This document shows, piece after piece, positions 45,784 to 54,737 of a stretch of 64,000 nucleotides of DNA. Position numbers and translations under genes: made by a program. The stretch is from the NCBI RefSeq assembly GCF_008035925.1, contig NZ_CP036264.1:6667641-6731640 (forward strand), read 5' to 3'. The notes beneath the pieces are model-generated. The model saw only the letters and a program-made list of their open reading frames with translations, ran no database searches and had not been told where the DNA came from. Positions within the stretch are counted from its first letter, which is position 1, and every line of letters begins with the position of its first letter. The DNA is from Stieleria maiorica. Lineage in GTDB: Bacteria > Planctomycetota > Planctomycetia > Pirellulales > Pirellulaceae.

Positions 45784-45896
45784 TGGCACGGGCTTGGTGA
45801 GCCGACGGCGCTAGCCGCGGGCCTTGATATGCCTTTAACACGGCGTGGCCCGAGGCTAGCGCCTACGGCTCAGCGTATTGGCTTAAGCCCGTGCCA
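45784..45896. repeat. Inverted-repeat element family A, copy 3, with private outer arms
   Basis: The core GAGCCGACGGCGCTAGCCGC ... GAGGCTAGCGCCTACGGCTC is closest to copy 1. It is enclosed by TGGCACGGGCTT (45784-45795) and AAGCCCGTGCCA (45885-45896), which do not occur around the other copies. It lies in the 528-base gap between the oxidoreductase and LOG-family genes. The remaining 235 bases to 46131 hold no gene I can support; a short related GC-rich motif lies near 45975-46000. Confidence 0.78.
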
Positions 45897-46131
45897 CTCG
45901 CTCCAGCCCCCTTCCCCCTTACCATCCGTGGGTCGTTTTCTTCGCTGTCGCGTTTCTCGGAGTCGTGGAGAAATTACGGACGCAAGGCTAACGCCAGCGG
46001 CGTGACACAGTAAAGCTTGGAGTCGCGACAGCGTTCCCCAAGACCCGACGTACGAAGCCCGGCGACCCCAACGGGGTTGAACGAGACCGCTGCGCCGCCG
46101 TGGTTGCGGGACGGTTGATTCGGCCCTCAGG

Positions 46132-47193
46132 TCAGTCGGCGTTGATTTCGTTGATCAGCTTTCGCAATTTTCCCAGGCTGCGGCGGTCGAAGTGGAACAC
46201 CAGACGCGGCAATCCGGCCAGATCCGGTTCGCCCGCTTCCTCGGCCAGCGCCTTGCACTGTTTGAAACGGCCGTCGACCAGGATGTCGCTGTACTCGCTT
46301 TGGATCGTCTCCATCTTTTCATCCGACAAGTTCTCTTTGAGCCGGAACACCAGTCGGTCGCGGACGTAGCGCATGCTGTGATAGCGGCGATAAAACCCGA
46401 GGATCTCTTCGATCGCCACGTCGACGTCGTTGGTGATCCGGTATAGCGAAACGTCGTCGGGGCTGATCATGCCGCCGCCGAGCAATTGTTTGTCGATGAA
46501 CTTGCCCAGATCACTCCAGTAGCTTCCTTGCGGGTTGTCCAGCAACACCAGCGGAAGCATCGTTTGCTTTCCGGTTTGCATCAGCGTCAACGTCTCGAGC
46601 GCTTCGTCCAGCGTGCCGAACCCACCGGCGCAACAGACCACGGAGCTGCATTCTTTGACGAACATCAGCTTCCGCGTGAAGAAGTACTTCATCGTCACGA
46701 GCTTCGGGTCGCCTTCGATCACGTGGTTGGCACCCTGCTCAAACGGCAGCATGATGTTCAACCCCATCGACGCTTCTTTGCCCGCACCGACGTGACCGGC
46801 TTCCATGATCCCGCCGCCGGCACCGGTGATCACCATCCAGCCGTGCTCGGCCATCCGCCGTCCCAGCTCGGCGGCCGATTGATAGTCGGGATGATCCGGC
46901 TTGGTCCGCGCCGAGCCGAAGATCGTGACCTTGCGACGACGGCGATAAGGGCGAAACACCTTGAACGCATAGCGCAGTTCCAGCAGCGTCCGAGACAGGA
47001 TTTTCAAATCGCCGCGGGACGTCCGGTCTTTTTCCAGCCTCGCGATCGTCGCACGCATCTCGTCAAACAGATCCGAGCTCTCGACCGCCGGCACCGTGGT
47101 GATCGGTTCGTCGGCCGGCTGGGGACGCTCGAGTTCGCATTCGCCGATCGCCTCGGGCGGCAAACTCTCGGGATCTCGTTGATTGGATGACAT
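46132..47193 (-). CDS. LOG-family (TIGR00730-like) Rossmann-fold protein
   Basis: 353 residues from the ATG at 47193 (the frame to 47214 offers only a TTG). The family's nucleotide-binding features are visible: KVTIFGSARTKPDHPDYQSAAELGRRMAEHGW, ITGAGGGIMEAGHVGA, MKYFFTRKLMFVKECSSVVCCAGGFGTLDEALETLTLMQTGK. The canonical PGGxGTxxE appears as AGGFGTLDE (Pro to Ala). LOG proteins release the base from nucleotide monophosphates. Extra N-terminal (90) and C-terminal (100) helices make it longer than plant-type LOG. Activity is likely but the substrate is uncertain. Confidence 0.87.
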   Translation of the reverse strand: MSSNQRDPESLPPEAIGECELERPQPADEPITTVPAVESSDLFDEMRATIARLEKDRTSRGDLKILSRTLLELRYAFKVFRPYRRRRKVTIFGSARTKPDHPDYQSAAELGRRMAEHGWMVITGAGGGIMEAGHVGAGKEASMGLNIMLPFEQGANHVIEGDPKLVTMKYFFTRKLMFVKECSSVVCCAGGFGTLDEALETLTLMQTGKQTMLPLVLLDNPQGSYWSDLGKFIDKQLLGGGMISPDDVSLYRITNDVDVAIEEILGFYRRYHSMRYVRDRLVFRLKENLSDEKMETIQSEYSDILVDGRFKQCKALAEEAGEPDLAGLPRLVFHFDRRSLGKLRKLINEINAD

Positions 47194-47250
47194 CTGCTGT
47201 GGTCCGCTGAACAAGTAGGGTGAAAAGTCCGGTGGGGTTCCAAGTCCGGC

Positions 47251-48675
47251 CTAGGCGGCCGTGTCACTTTGCGCCGACGCGTTTTCCTCTTCCGCTTCGT
47301 CATCGCCGGGACGCACCGAAAGCAATTTGGCGATGATGATGGCCAGCGGCGCGGCGCCGAAGCTGAGCAACGCGCCCATCTTGACCGAGTCTTGCGTCGG
47401 ACCGGGGATTTTAAACGCGGCGACCGAGACGAACAGCGCGACGGTAAATCCGATTCCCGCGACCATCCCCAACGTGACGACGTGGCGATAATCCATCCCG
47501 GCCGGTTTTTGCAACCGGAATCCTTTCTCGGCCAGCAAAGTCATCGCGGTGATCCCCACCGGTTTGCCGAGCAGCAGCCCGGCCAGCACCAGCCAAGTCC
47601 CCGTCCCGACGCTGCTGAGCACGACGCCGGCGTTGGCAAGTCCGAACAAACCCAAGATGCACTCCACCGGAGTTTTCCAAAAGTGCTCGAACTCATTCAA
47701 CGTGTCGCTGCGATGCAGTTCGTCTCGCGCGAAAAGCCCCAGGTCCGACACCGCGCTGGGAAGCATGGGGATGATCGGCACCAATCCCAAAGCCGGGTGG
47801 ATGTGGGCCATGTAAAACGAAAACCATGACAGGACGCCGGGACCGAGCATGTAGAACCAGTGGGAATGAATCCTAAATTTGCGCAGTAACCACGCCAGCG
47901 CCATCGCCCCGGCGGTCAGCAACAACCAAATCGGTTCGATCGGCGCCGAGGGGTAAAAGATCGCCAGGATCATCAACCCGGCCGCATCGTCCGCGATCGC
48001 CAACAGCAGCAGGAACGCGATCGCCGGGTGGCCGGGGCCGAAGATCAGCCGGGCGACCAGATAGCTGAAGGCGATGTCGGTCGCACACGGGACCGCCCAA
48101 CCCTGCCCGAGTTCCGCTTGGGTCCCCGTCGCATAAGCACCGGCCAAATAGAACAGAGCCGGGCCGACGATGCCTCCGAACGTCGCCAGCAAGGGTGTCG
48201 CGGCCTTGCGGGGATTCGAAAGTGCCCCGCCGGGTAGCAGCGATTCCCAAACCTCTTTGGCGGCGATGGCGAAAAACAATGCCATCAAGACGTCGTTGAT
48301 AATAAAGCTGAGCGAGTACCAATGGTGGCCGCCGTCGCCGTGGCCGCCCTCACCATGATCACCCTCGCCGTGCTCCGCGTCACTGTGTTCGGCGTCACTG
48401 TGCTCCGCGTCACTGTGCTCCGCGTTGTTATCCGTAGCGATGGCGGCCGGTGACGTGGTGTCGTCGGCGACCGGAACCGGGGCACTTTCGTGATGCTCTC
48501 CGCCTCCCCACAGGTTTCGGACATCGTAGTGGATGAAATCGTGATAGCTGGTGCTGCCGCTGCGGTCGGCCAGGTTGGCCCACACGAGGGCCGCGACGGC
48601 CCCGATGACCAGCAGGAGTGAGTTGTCGATCAGAAAGCGGGCGACGCCGCCCTTTGGAGTTTCGTGCCCGGACAT
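47251..48675 (-). CDS. nhaA: Na+/H+ antiporter NhaA with His/Asp-rich external loop
   Basis: 474 residues; E. coli NhaA is 388. The transport core is intact: VPCATDIAFSYLVARLIFG (Asp of the D133 type), LLLAIADDAAGLMILAIFY (the paired sodium-binding Asp), and LLGKPVGITAMTLLAEKGFRLQ, GIGFTVALFVSVAAF. Between the first and second helices there is an insertion (residues about 55-118) with HSDAE repeats (15-base units, 48371-48430) and a HGEGGHGDGGHH stretch. That loop faces the periplasm in NhaA. It exchanges sodium for protons for pH and salt control, apt for a marine organism. Confidence 0.95.
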   Translation of the reverse strand: MSGHETPKGGVARFLIDNSLLLVIGAVAALVWANLADRSGSTSYHDFIHYDVRNLWGGGEHHESAPVPVADDTTSPAAIATDNNAEHSDAEHSDAEHSDAEHGEGDHGEGGHGDGGHHWYSLSFIINDVLMALFFAIAAKEVWESLLPGGALSNPRKAATPLLATFGGIVGPALFYLAGAYATGTQAELGQGWAVPCATDIAFSYLVARLIFGPGHPAIAFLLLLAIADDAAGLMILAIFYPSAPIEPIWLLLTAGAMALAWLLRKFRIHSHWFYMLGPGVLSWFSFYMAHIHPALGLVPIIPMLPSAVSDLGLFARDELHRSDTLNEFEHFWKTPVECILGLFGLANAGVVLSSVGTGTWLVLAGLLLGKPVGITAMTLLAEKGFRLQKPAGMDYRHVVTLGMVAGIGFTVALFVSVAAFKIPGPTQDSVKMGALLSFGAAPLAIIIAKLLSVRPGDDEAEEENASAQSDTAA

Positions 48676-48904
48676 GGACCGTGCGAGTCTCTGGTTTTGA
48701 GAGTTGGGGTGGTTTGTGACGGTTTTTCAGCCCGATGGCCTCCGCCGCGAATCTGCGGAATGGTACCGGTTGAGTTTCTTTTTGGTGACCCCAGATGGCC
48801 GGTAACATCTCGTCGGCCGTCCCGCTTGGTCTCGGGGAACGCGATTTTTGCGTCCAAAGTCATGCAACAAAGATTCGACCGAGATTCCCGTGGGAGCGAC
48901 TGCC

Positions 48905-49495
48905 GTGAACGAAGATCAACTTGAGAATCCTGTCCTGGGCTACGTTGTGATCGCCGTCGCCTTGGTGGTGGGCATGCTTTCGGCAACCGTTTTCGGCCAG
49001 GGGGCTGAAGAACCATTGCCCAATCGCCCCCAGGCCTGCCAGGTGAGACTGGCTGGCGAAGGAAAGACGGGAGATCACGGAACCGGAGACGGCGATAGCG
49101 CCACATCCGATCAGGATGCGGCAAATTCCCGCACCCCCGGCGCGAACTCGGCGAGCATCTCCCGGCGGGAATCCGCGTCGCACGAACCACTCAGTTCCGC
49201 CGCGCGACGTTGGATCTTAGGGGTGCGTTGCAAACCGACGACGGCCGGTTGCGTGGTCACCTCCGTCGTTCCCGGCAGTGCCGCCGAGCGGGTGGGGCTG
49301 ATCGCGGGAGACCGCATTTTGACGGTCGATGGCACCCAAGTGGGCTGGCACGGTGATCGCCTGAACCCGCTCCACCAAGCCGTCGATGAAGCCCCCACGC
49401 GGCGCGTCCGCCTGCTGGTCCAGCGAGCCGAATCGGGGCTGATCCGGCCGCTGCATGCGACGTTGCAAACGATGCTGGAGACTCTGGGCCACTGA
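48905..49495 (+). CDS. Single-pass membrane protein with PDZ domain, GspC-like
   Basis: About 196 residues from a GTG at 48905, with GGGAG eight bases upstream; an open frame exists from 48848. One N-terminal membrane helix (VLGYVVIAVALVVGMLSATVFG), a linker of about 70 polar residues, then RRWILGVRCKPTTAGCVVTSVVPGSAAERVGLIAGDRILTVDGTQV, a clear PDZ carboxylate-binding/GL motif. Membrane helix plus linker plus PDZ matches the layout of the type II secretion protein GspC. The secretin gene follows 243 bases downstream on the same strand. Assignment to GspC is an inference from layout and context. Confidence 0.72.
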   Translation: MNEDQLENPVLGYVVIAVALVVGMLSATVFGQGAEEPLPNRPQACQVRLAGEGKTGDHGTGDGDSATSDQDAANSRTPGANSASISRRESASHEPLSSAARRWILGVRCKPTTAGCVVTSVVPGSAAERVGLIAGDRILTVDGTQVGWHGDRLNPLHQAVDEAPTRRVRLLVQRAESGLIRPLHATLQTMLETLGH

Positions 49496-49738
49496 CCCCG
49501 CCGGGCTGCTGCGGCGTCATGCTGCGGCGAGTTTATCGATTGCGTCCGCTTGTCGGGTCCTGTCGTTCGTTTTGGTCCTGCGGGACGCATGCCCGGGCCA
49601 CCCGCACTTTCGCGTCTTGCGGACTGTGCCGATTAACCCCAACAGGCGGTTCGACCGATCCGAACGGTACAAGAGGCCGCTTCGGACCAGCGCCGGCGGT
49701 CGCGCCAAGCCTGACGGTCCCGGTCAACGAGCCACCCG

Positions 49739-52222
49739 ATGCTGAAACTGAACCCACAACCCGCACGATTCGCCGATTCGTCCCCGTCGCCAGAGAGCGA
49801 TGACGGCCGGCGGTCCGGACCGCCGGGAATTCGCGCGGGCAGATCCGCCAGCCCGCGCGCCGTGACGCCCCGATGGATCGTCGCGTTGTTGGCGGTTTGC
49901 ATGTGCGGTCATGCTGCGGCCGAGTCTCCCCGCCGGCCCGCTGAAGGCTCATTCGCCGCGCAAATCGCCCGCTCGCAATTGGACGCCGCGATCGCGCTGG
50001 GGAACATGCATGCCCTGGGGCGAATCGACAAAGCATCCCGTCTGGATTCACTGTACAACGCGATGATCGAAACCGAGCGGGCCCGAATCGCCCTGCGACG
50101 CTCGGTGGCCCAGCCCCCGTCGCCCCAGCCCCCGTCGCCCCAGCCCCCGTCACTCGCCCAGAAGCAACCGATCGCATCACCGGTAACGATCGATCCGCAG
50201 GCGTCCGAAGACACCGCCGCCGACCGCGAAATCCAGATCGCGGCGTACCAGGATGATGGGGATACGGAATCGGGCGGCGGCGGACAAGTCGTCACGCTAT
50301 TGCGTCCCACGCGACACCGTTTGGAGTCATCCGGCGAGCCGTCACGTGAGGCGGTGTCGCCGGAAGCAATCGAAGACGCGACAACGGATCAAACGCGCCC
50401 TCGGGCAATGAAACTGCGCGCCGACAACGTTTCTCCGGCCACAACGATCCAACCGGCGATGGCAACACCGATCTTTCCGGTGACCGTCGGACAGCCGCTG
50501 ATCCCGGCGATGCCCGGTGGTGGCGGCGAAGCCAAGTTTTCCGACATGCTGCGGCAGCCGCCGCTGGTGGCGTCACCGGTGACCGCAACGACGTCGACCA
50601 TCAAACCGGCAAACAAGCCCTCGCTGCCGGCGCCGGCCGCGGTAGAGGCGGCCGCGGCAGAGCCCGCTGTAAAGCCCGCAGCGCCGACCGCGGCGGAGCC
50701 GCATCAACACGTTGCTGATAAACCATCAACCACGGCGGTGCCACCCGCGGCGTCCGGGGTTCCCGCTGCGTCGGCAGGTGCCCCCGATGCATCCGTCGCC
50801 ATGCAATGGCCGTTTGCGCTCGGTGGCCGCGAAACGTTGCCCACGCCGCCAAGTGCCAGCGACGTGACCTTGAGCGTCGATGATGTGGATGTCCGAACGG
50901 TCTTGGAAATGCTGGCCAAGGGCTACGGGATGAACATCTTGGTCGCCCCGGATGTCGAAGGCACGGTGACGGCGAATGTCACCGGACTGACGCCCGAGCA
51001 GACGCTTTCCAGTGTCGCCCGGATGACCGGATTGGCGATCGAGCGTGAAGACAATGTGATCTTGATCTACCCCAAAGACAATCTTCCTCGCGAGTCCCGG
51101 CAGCTGCGCGTCTTTCCGTTGGACTTTGCCCGATCCGAAGACGTGGAGCCGACGATCACGGGGTTGTTGTCACCGATCGGCAGCGCGTACAGCTCGAAGG
51201 CCGACGAATTGGATCACCGCAGGGGTCGCGAATCGATCGTCGTCGTGGACACCCCCAGCGTGCTCGCGCAGGTCGAACAGTACCTCATGCAGGCCGATCA
51301 GGCCCCGCTGCAGGTGATGATCGAAGCGCGTGTGCTGGAGATCGAACTGAAAGACAACATGGAACACGGCGTCAATTTTGAAGCGATCTTCGGCGGCGAC
51401 TTTCGTGTCGGCGGTTTTCGGCTGACCGACAACATCGCCACATCGACCAATCCGTTCTACTTTGCCGAGATCAGCGGCACCGACTTAAAAGCCCTGCTGA
51501 CGTTGTTGGAAACGACGACCGATGCAAAGACGCTTGCCACGCCACGGGTGATGGTGGTCAACGGGCAAAACGCAAAGATCCAAGTCGGCCAACAACTGGG
51601 TTTCGCCGTCGCCACGGTGACTCAGACCTCGACCATTCAAGACGTTCGTTATTTGGATACCGGCGTCGTGCTGAACGTCACGCCGACGATCAGCCGCGAC
51701 AATCGCGTCTTGCTTCAGGTCAAACCGAAGGTCAGCAGTGGCGAGATCAACCCGGACACGCTGTTGCCTGAGGAAACGACACGTGAAGTGGAAACGTCGG
51801 TGATGCTGGACAACCACCAAGGGATGATCGTCGGCGGTCTGATTCAAGAGGAGGATCGGGTGGTGATCAAGAAACTGCCCTGGTTGGGCGATGTCAAACA
51901 CGTCGGAAAACTGTTCCAACGCCGTGAAACCTCGCGGGCGCGGACCGAGATCATCGTCGCCCTGATCCCCCACATCGTGGACCCCAATATCGACGGGCAG
52001 TGCAGCATCGATGATCCGATGCGAAATCAGATCGAATGGCAGCGAACGGAAAACAGCCTTTTCAACGGTCCGCTCAATCGCGAGTGCCGTCCGTGGGAAG
52101 CCCGGCTGCCCGACGTGACCGCCGAGGGGCCGATCCACCGCGATATCGATCGTCAGCGGAATCGCCACCCTTACTGCAAAGGCTGCGAGCCGATCAAAAC
52201 AAGTCTTCTGCCGATCCACTGA
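49739..52222 (+). CDS. Secretin (GspD/PilQ family)
   Basis: 827 residues. A signal peptide region (RWIVALLAVCMCGHAAA) is followed by a long low-complexity Pro/Ala-rich part, including QPPSP repeats (15-base units, 50111-50155). The secretin modules begin at about 375: DVTLSVDDVDVRTVLEMLAKGYGMNILVAPDVEG (N1-like), then the beta-barrel segment with VMIEARVLEIELKDNMEHGVNFEAIFG, TTTDAKTLATPRVMVVNGQNAKIQVGQQLGF, DTGVVLNVTPTISRDNRVLLQVKPKVS and GMIVGGLIQEEDRVVIKKLPWLGDV. It forms the outer-membrane channel for type II secretion or type IV pili. It lies downstream of the PDZ protein. Confidence 0.93.
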   Translation: MLKLNPQPARFADSSPSPESDDGRRSGPPGIRAGRSASPRAVTPRWIVALLAVCMCGHAAAESPRRPAEGSFAAQIARSQLDAAIALGNMHALGRIDKASRLDSLYNAMIETERARIALRRSVAQPPSPQPPSPQPPSLAQKQPIASPVTIDPQASEDTAADREIQIAAYQDDGDTESGGGGQVVTLLRPTRHRLESSGEPSREAVSPEAIEDATTDQTRPRAMKLRADNVSPATTIQPAMATPIFPVTVGQPLIPAMPGGGGEAKFSDMLRQPPLVASPVTATTSTIKPANKPSLPAPAAVEAAAAEPAVKPAAPTAAEPHQHVADKPSTTAVPPAASGVPAASAGAPDASVAMQWPFALGGRETLPTPPSASDVTLSVDDVDVRTVLEMLAKGYGMNILVAPDVEGTVTANVTGLTPEQTLSSVARMTGLAIEREDNVILIYPKDNLPRESRQLRVFPLDFARSEDVEPTITGLLSPIGSAYSSKADELDHRRGRESIVVVDTPSVLAQVEQYLMQADQAPLQVMIEARVLEIELKDNMEHGVNFEAIFGGDFRVGGFRLTDNIATSTNPFYFAEISGTDLKALLTLLETTTDAKTLATPRVMVVNGQNAKIQVGQQLGFAVATVTQTSTIQDVRYLDTGVVLNVTPTISRDNRVLLQVKPKVSSGEINPDTLLPEETTREVETSVMLDNHQGMIVGGLIQEEDRVVIKKLPWLGDVKHVGKLFQRRETSRARTEIIVALIPHIVDPNIDGQCSIDDPMRNQIEWQRTENSLFNGPLNRECRPWEARLPDVTAEGPIHRDIDRQRNRHPYCKGCEPIKTSLLPIH

Positions 52223-52460
52223 CAGTCTAATTGTCGATCTCGTCACACCGGGGTACACTCCTGCGGTGGACACACCCAGCCGTCGCGGAGCGATTTGCCC
52301 GGTTTTCCCGACACGGTAAATCGGCTACGCCGCTGGCGGTCATCGGGTCGCCCATTCCGGCGGACGCCCCGTTAATTTGGGGATCCAGTCCTCCACCGCC
52401 AATCGCATTGGCACGCCCCCCATACTGCCCTCGCCCCATCGAGATTTCCCGGATCACGTG

Positions 52461-53777
52461 ATGAGTTCAAGCGTTAATTTGGAAACCCAAGACGCCGGTA
52501 AGGTTCGCCTGATTTATGGTGACCAAGAAATTGAGCTCCCGGTCGTCGAAGGCAGCGAAGGGGAGCGGGGGATCGACATCTCTGCACTTCGCGGTTCGAC
52601 CGGGCTGGTGACGCTGGATGAAGGGTTCGTGAACACCGGCAGCACGCGAAGCGCGGTCACCTTTTTGGACGGCGAAAAGGGCGTCCTGCGGTACCGCGGC
52701 TATCCGATCGAAGACCTGGCCGCCCACTGCGATTTCGTCGAAGTCGCTTACCTGCTGATCCACGGCGAATTGCCCAGCCCCGAAGAAGCGGCCAATTTCC
52801 GCAGCGGGATCCGCCACCACACCATGATCCACGAGGACATGCGGTCGTTCTACAACGGATTCCCGCGTGACGCCCACCCGATGGCGATCCTCAGCAGCGT
52901 CGTCGGGGCGTTGTCGACCTTCTATCAAGATTCGATGCAAGTCGATGATCCCGACCAGGTCGAGATTTCGATTTATCGGCTGCTGGCGAAATTGCCGACG
53001 ATCGCCGCCTATGCGTACAAAAAGTCGATCGGCCAGCCGTTCATGTATCCGAACAACGATTTGGATTACTGCGAAAACTTCCTGCACATGATGTTCGCAA
53101 CGCCGGCCCACGATCACTTGGTCGACCCGGACTTTGCCGAAGCGCTCAACCTGCTGCTGATCGTCCACGCCGATCACGAACAGAACTGCAGCACGTCGAC
53201 GGTGCGAATGGTCGGCAGCAGCAACTCGAACCTGTTCGCGTCGATCTCCGCCGGCATCGGCGCCCTCTGGGGACCGCTGCACGGGGGGGCGAACGAAGCC
53301 TGCGTGAACATGCTGGAACAAATCGCGGCCGACGGCGGGAACGTCAAAAAGTACGTCGACATGGCTAAGGACAAGAACAGCAGCTTCCGCCTGATGGGAT
53401 TCGGACACCGGGTCTACAAGAACTTTGACCCCCGCGCCCAAATCATTCGCGCCTGCTGTGACAAACTGCTGGCCAAGCTGAACATCGACGACCCCTTGTT
53501 CCACGTTGCCCAGGAATTGCAGGACGTCGCGTTGGAGGACGAGTACTTCGTCGAACGCAAGCTGTACCCGAACGTCGATTTCTATTCCGGCGTGATCTAC
53601 CGGGCGATGGGCATTCCCGTCCAGATGTTTACCGTCCTGTTCTCGCTCGGTCGGCTCCCCGGCTGGATCGCCCACTGGAAAGAACTGCACGCCACCCCGG
53701 GCAAACGAATTTATCGCCCCCGACAGATCTACACCGGGCAAAACCAACGAACCGTCGTGCCGATCGAGAACCGCTGA
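52461..53777 (+). CDS. gltA: Citrate synthase
   Basis: 438 residues from the ATG at 52461. It condenses oxaloacetate and acetyl-CoA. The N-terminal GLVTLDEGFVNTGSTRSAVTFLDGEKGVLRYRGYPIEDLA is the type II citrate synthase lead. Catalytic residues: His in LHGGANEACV, His in GFGHRVYKNFDPRA, Asp in VDFYSGVIYRAMG; HADHEQNCSTSTVR is also conserved. The C-terminal RIYRPRQIYTGQNQR is characteristic. A thioredoxin-fold gene follows three bases after the stop. Confidence 0.98.
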   Translation: MSSSVNLETQDAGKVRLIYGDQEIELPVVEGSEGERGIDISALRGSTGLVTLDEGFVNTGSTRSAVTFLDGEKGVLRYRGYPIEDLAAHCDFVEVAYLLIHGELPSPEEAANFRSGIRHHTMIHEDMRSFYNGFPRDAHPMAILSSVVGALSTFYQDSMQVDDPDQVEISIYRLLAKLPTIAAYAYKKSIGQPFMYPNNDLDYCENFLHMMFATPAHDHLVDPDFAEALNLLLIVHADHEQNCSTSTVRMVGSSNSNLFASISAGIGALWGPLHGGANEACVNMLEQIAADGGNVKKYVDMAKDKNSSFRLMGFGHRVYKNFDPRAQIIRACCDKLLAKLNIDDPLFHVAQELQDVALEDEYFVERKLYPNVDFYSGVIYRAMGIPVQMFTVLFSLGRLPGWIAHWKELHATPGKRIYRPRQIYTGQNQRTVVPIENR

Positions 53778-53780
53778 TCG

Positions 53781-54347
53781 ATGTCGCTCGACTATACTGC
53801 CCTGTTCGAACAAGGGCTCGACTACAACGCGTTTTTGACCAAGTACGGCAATCCGGCCCAGCAGGACCGCTGGGCTGCGGTGCATCGTGAAGTCCGGATT
53901 GATCCGGCCCAGCGTGAACTGCTGGGTGGATTCACCCGTGAAATGAAAGTCCTGGTCTCCGCCGGGGTCTGGTGCGGTGATTGCATCAACCAGTGCCCGG
54001 TGTTCGACCATTTCGCCGACGCCAACGCGAACATTCGCGTGCGTTTTTTTGATCGCGACGACCACAGCGAATTCGCCGCGGCCATCTCGACCTGCGGCGG
54101 GCATCGCGTCCCCTCGGTGCTGTTTCTCAGCGAAGACAATTATGTCTGCGGACGCTACGGAGACCGGACGCTGGCGACGTACCGGCACATGGCCGCCACC
54201 CAGCTCGGGCCCAGTTGCCCGACCGGCATCGGCGCGGTCAACGTCGATCTGCTGACCGCCGTGACCGCCGAATGGCTGGCCGAGTTCGAAAGGATCCAGC
54301 TGATGCTGCGATTGTCCGGGCGGTTGCGCGAAAAGCACGGCGATTGA
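53781..54347 (+). CDS. Thioredoxin-fold protein with CxxC site
   Basis: 188 residues. The centre holds VLVSAGVWCGDCINQCPVFDHFAD, a thioredoxin-like WCxxC active site (CGDC) with an additional Cys three residues on, and GGHRVPSVLFLSEDNYVCGRYGDR with a cis-Pro-like turn. There is no signal peptide, so it is cytoplasmic. The N-terminal 50 residues are helical. It starts three bases after the citrate synthase stop and must be co-transcribed with it. The function could be redox control of that operon's product or general reductase; this is speculative. Confidence 0.82.
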   Translation: MSLDYTALFEQGLDYNAFLTKYGNPAQQDRWAAVHREVRIDPAQRELLGGFTREMKVLVSAGVWCGDCINQCPVFDHFADANANIRVRFFDRDDHSEFAAAISTCGGHRVPSVLFLSEDNYVCGRYGDRTLATYRHMAATQLGPSCPTGIGAVNVDLLTAVTAEWLAEFERIQLMLRLSGRLREKHGD

Positions 54348-54411
54348 ACGGTCAAGCAGCGCTGTCTGCGGCAGAAGAGGTGCCCAGGCCAGAAGATTTC
54401 GGGGGGCATCG

Positions 54412-54518
54412 TTTACTGGTCAAAAAATTTACTGGTCAAAAAATGGAGCCGCCGGACGTGTTGGCGACCACACCAGGTCCACACGCTTTCATTTTTTGAC
54501 AAACCCATTTTTTGACCA
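54412..54518. repeat. Intergenic repeat with doubled inverted arms (family J)
   Basis: TTTACTGGTCAAAAAA occurs twice in tandem (54412-54427, 54428-54443); the other side has CATTTTTTGAC and CATTTTTTGACCA (54490-54518) in inverse orientation. The doubled arms can pair in more than one register. It sits in the 390-base gap between the thioredoxin-fold and glycosyltransferase-like genes; the rest of the gap, to 54737, is without a supported gene. Confidence 0.72.
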
Positions 54519-54737
54519 ACCTCTTTCTCGCCCCTCCATCTCTCTCGCGCCCTCCGCGTTCCAGCCACCGCCACCCGGCTGTCAAACCTTTCCGGTTATT
54601 CACCTGGAACCGCCTGTGGGCAGCTTCTTGCCGCTGAAACCGGTCTCCAGCGGGTCTGAACGACTGAATATTGCCGGTTCAGAACTCCGATTTCCTATGC
54701 AGCCCCCTGTTTATCCACGTTTTACTGGAGCCTTCCA

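Noticed and set aside
44302..46005. 567-codon open frame on the plus strand
   Set aside because: Antisense to the Gfo/Idh/MocA gene, which has clear motifs and a Tat signal.
52467..54338. 623-codon open frame on the minus strand
   Set aside because: Antisense to citrate synthase and the thioredoxin-fold gene; no signature of its own.
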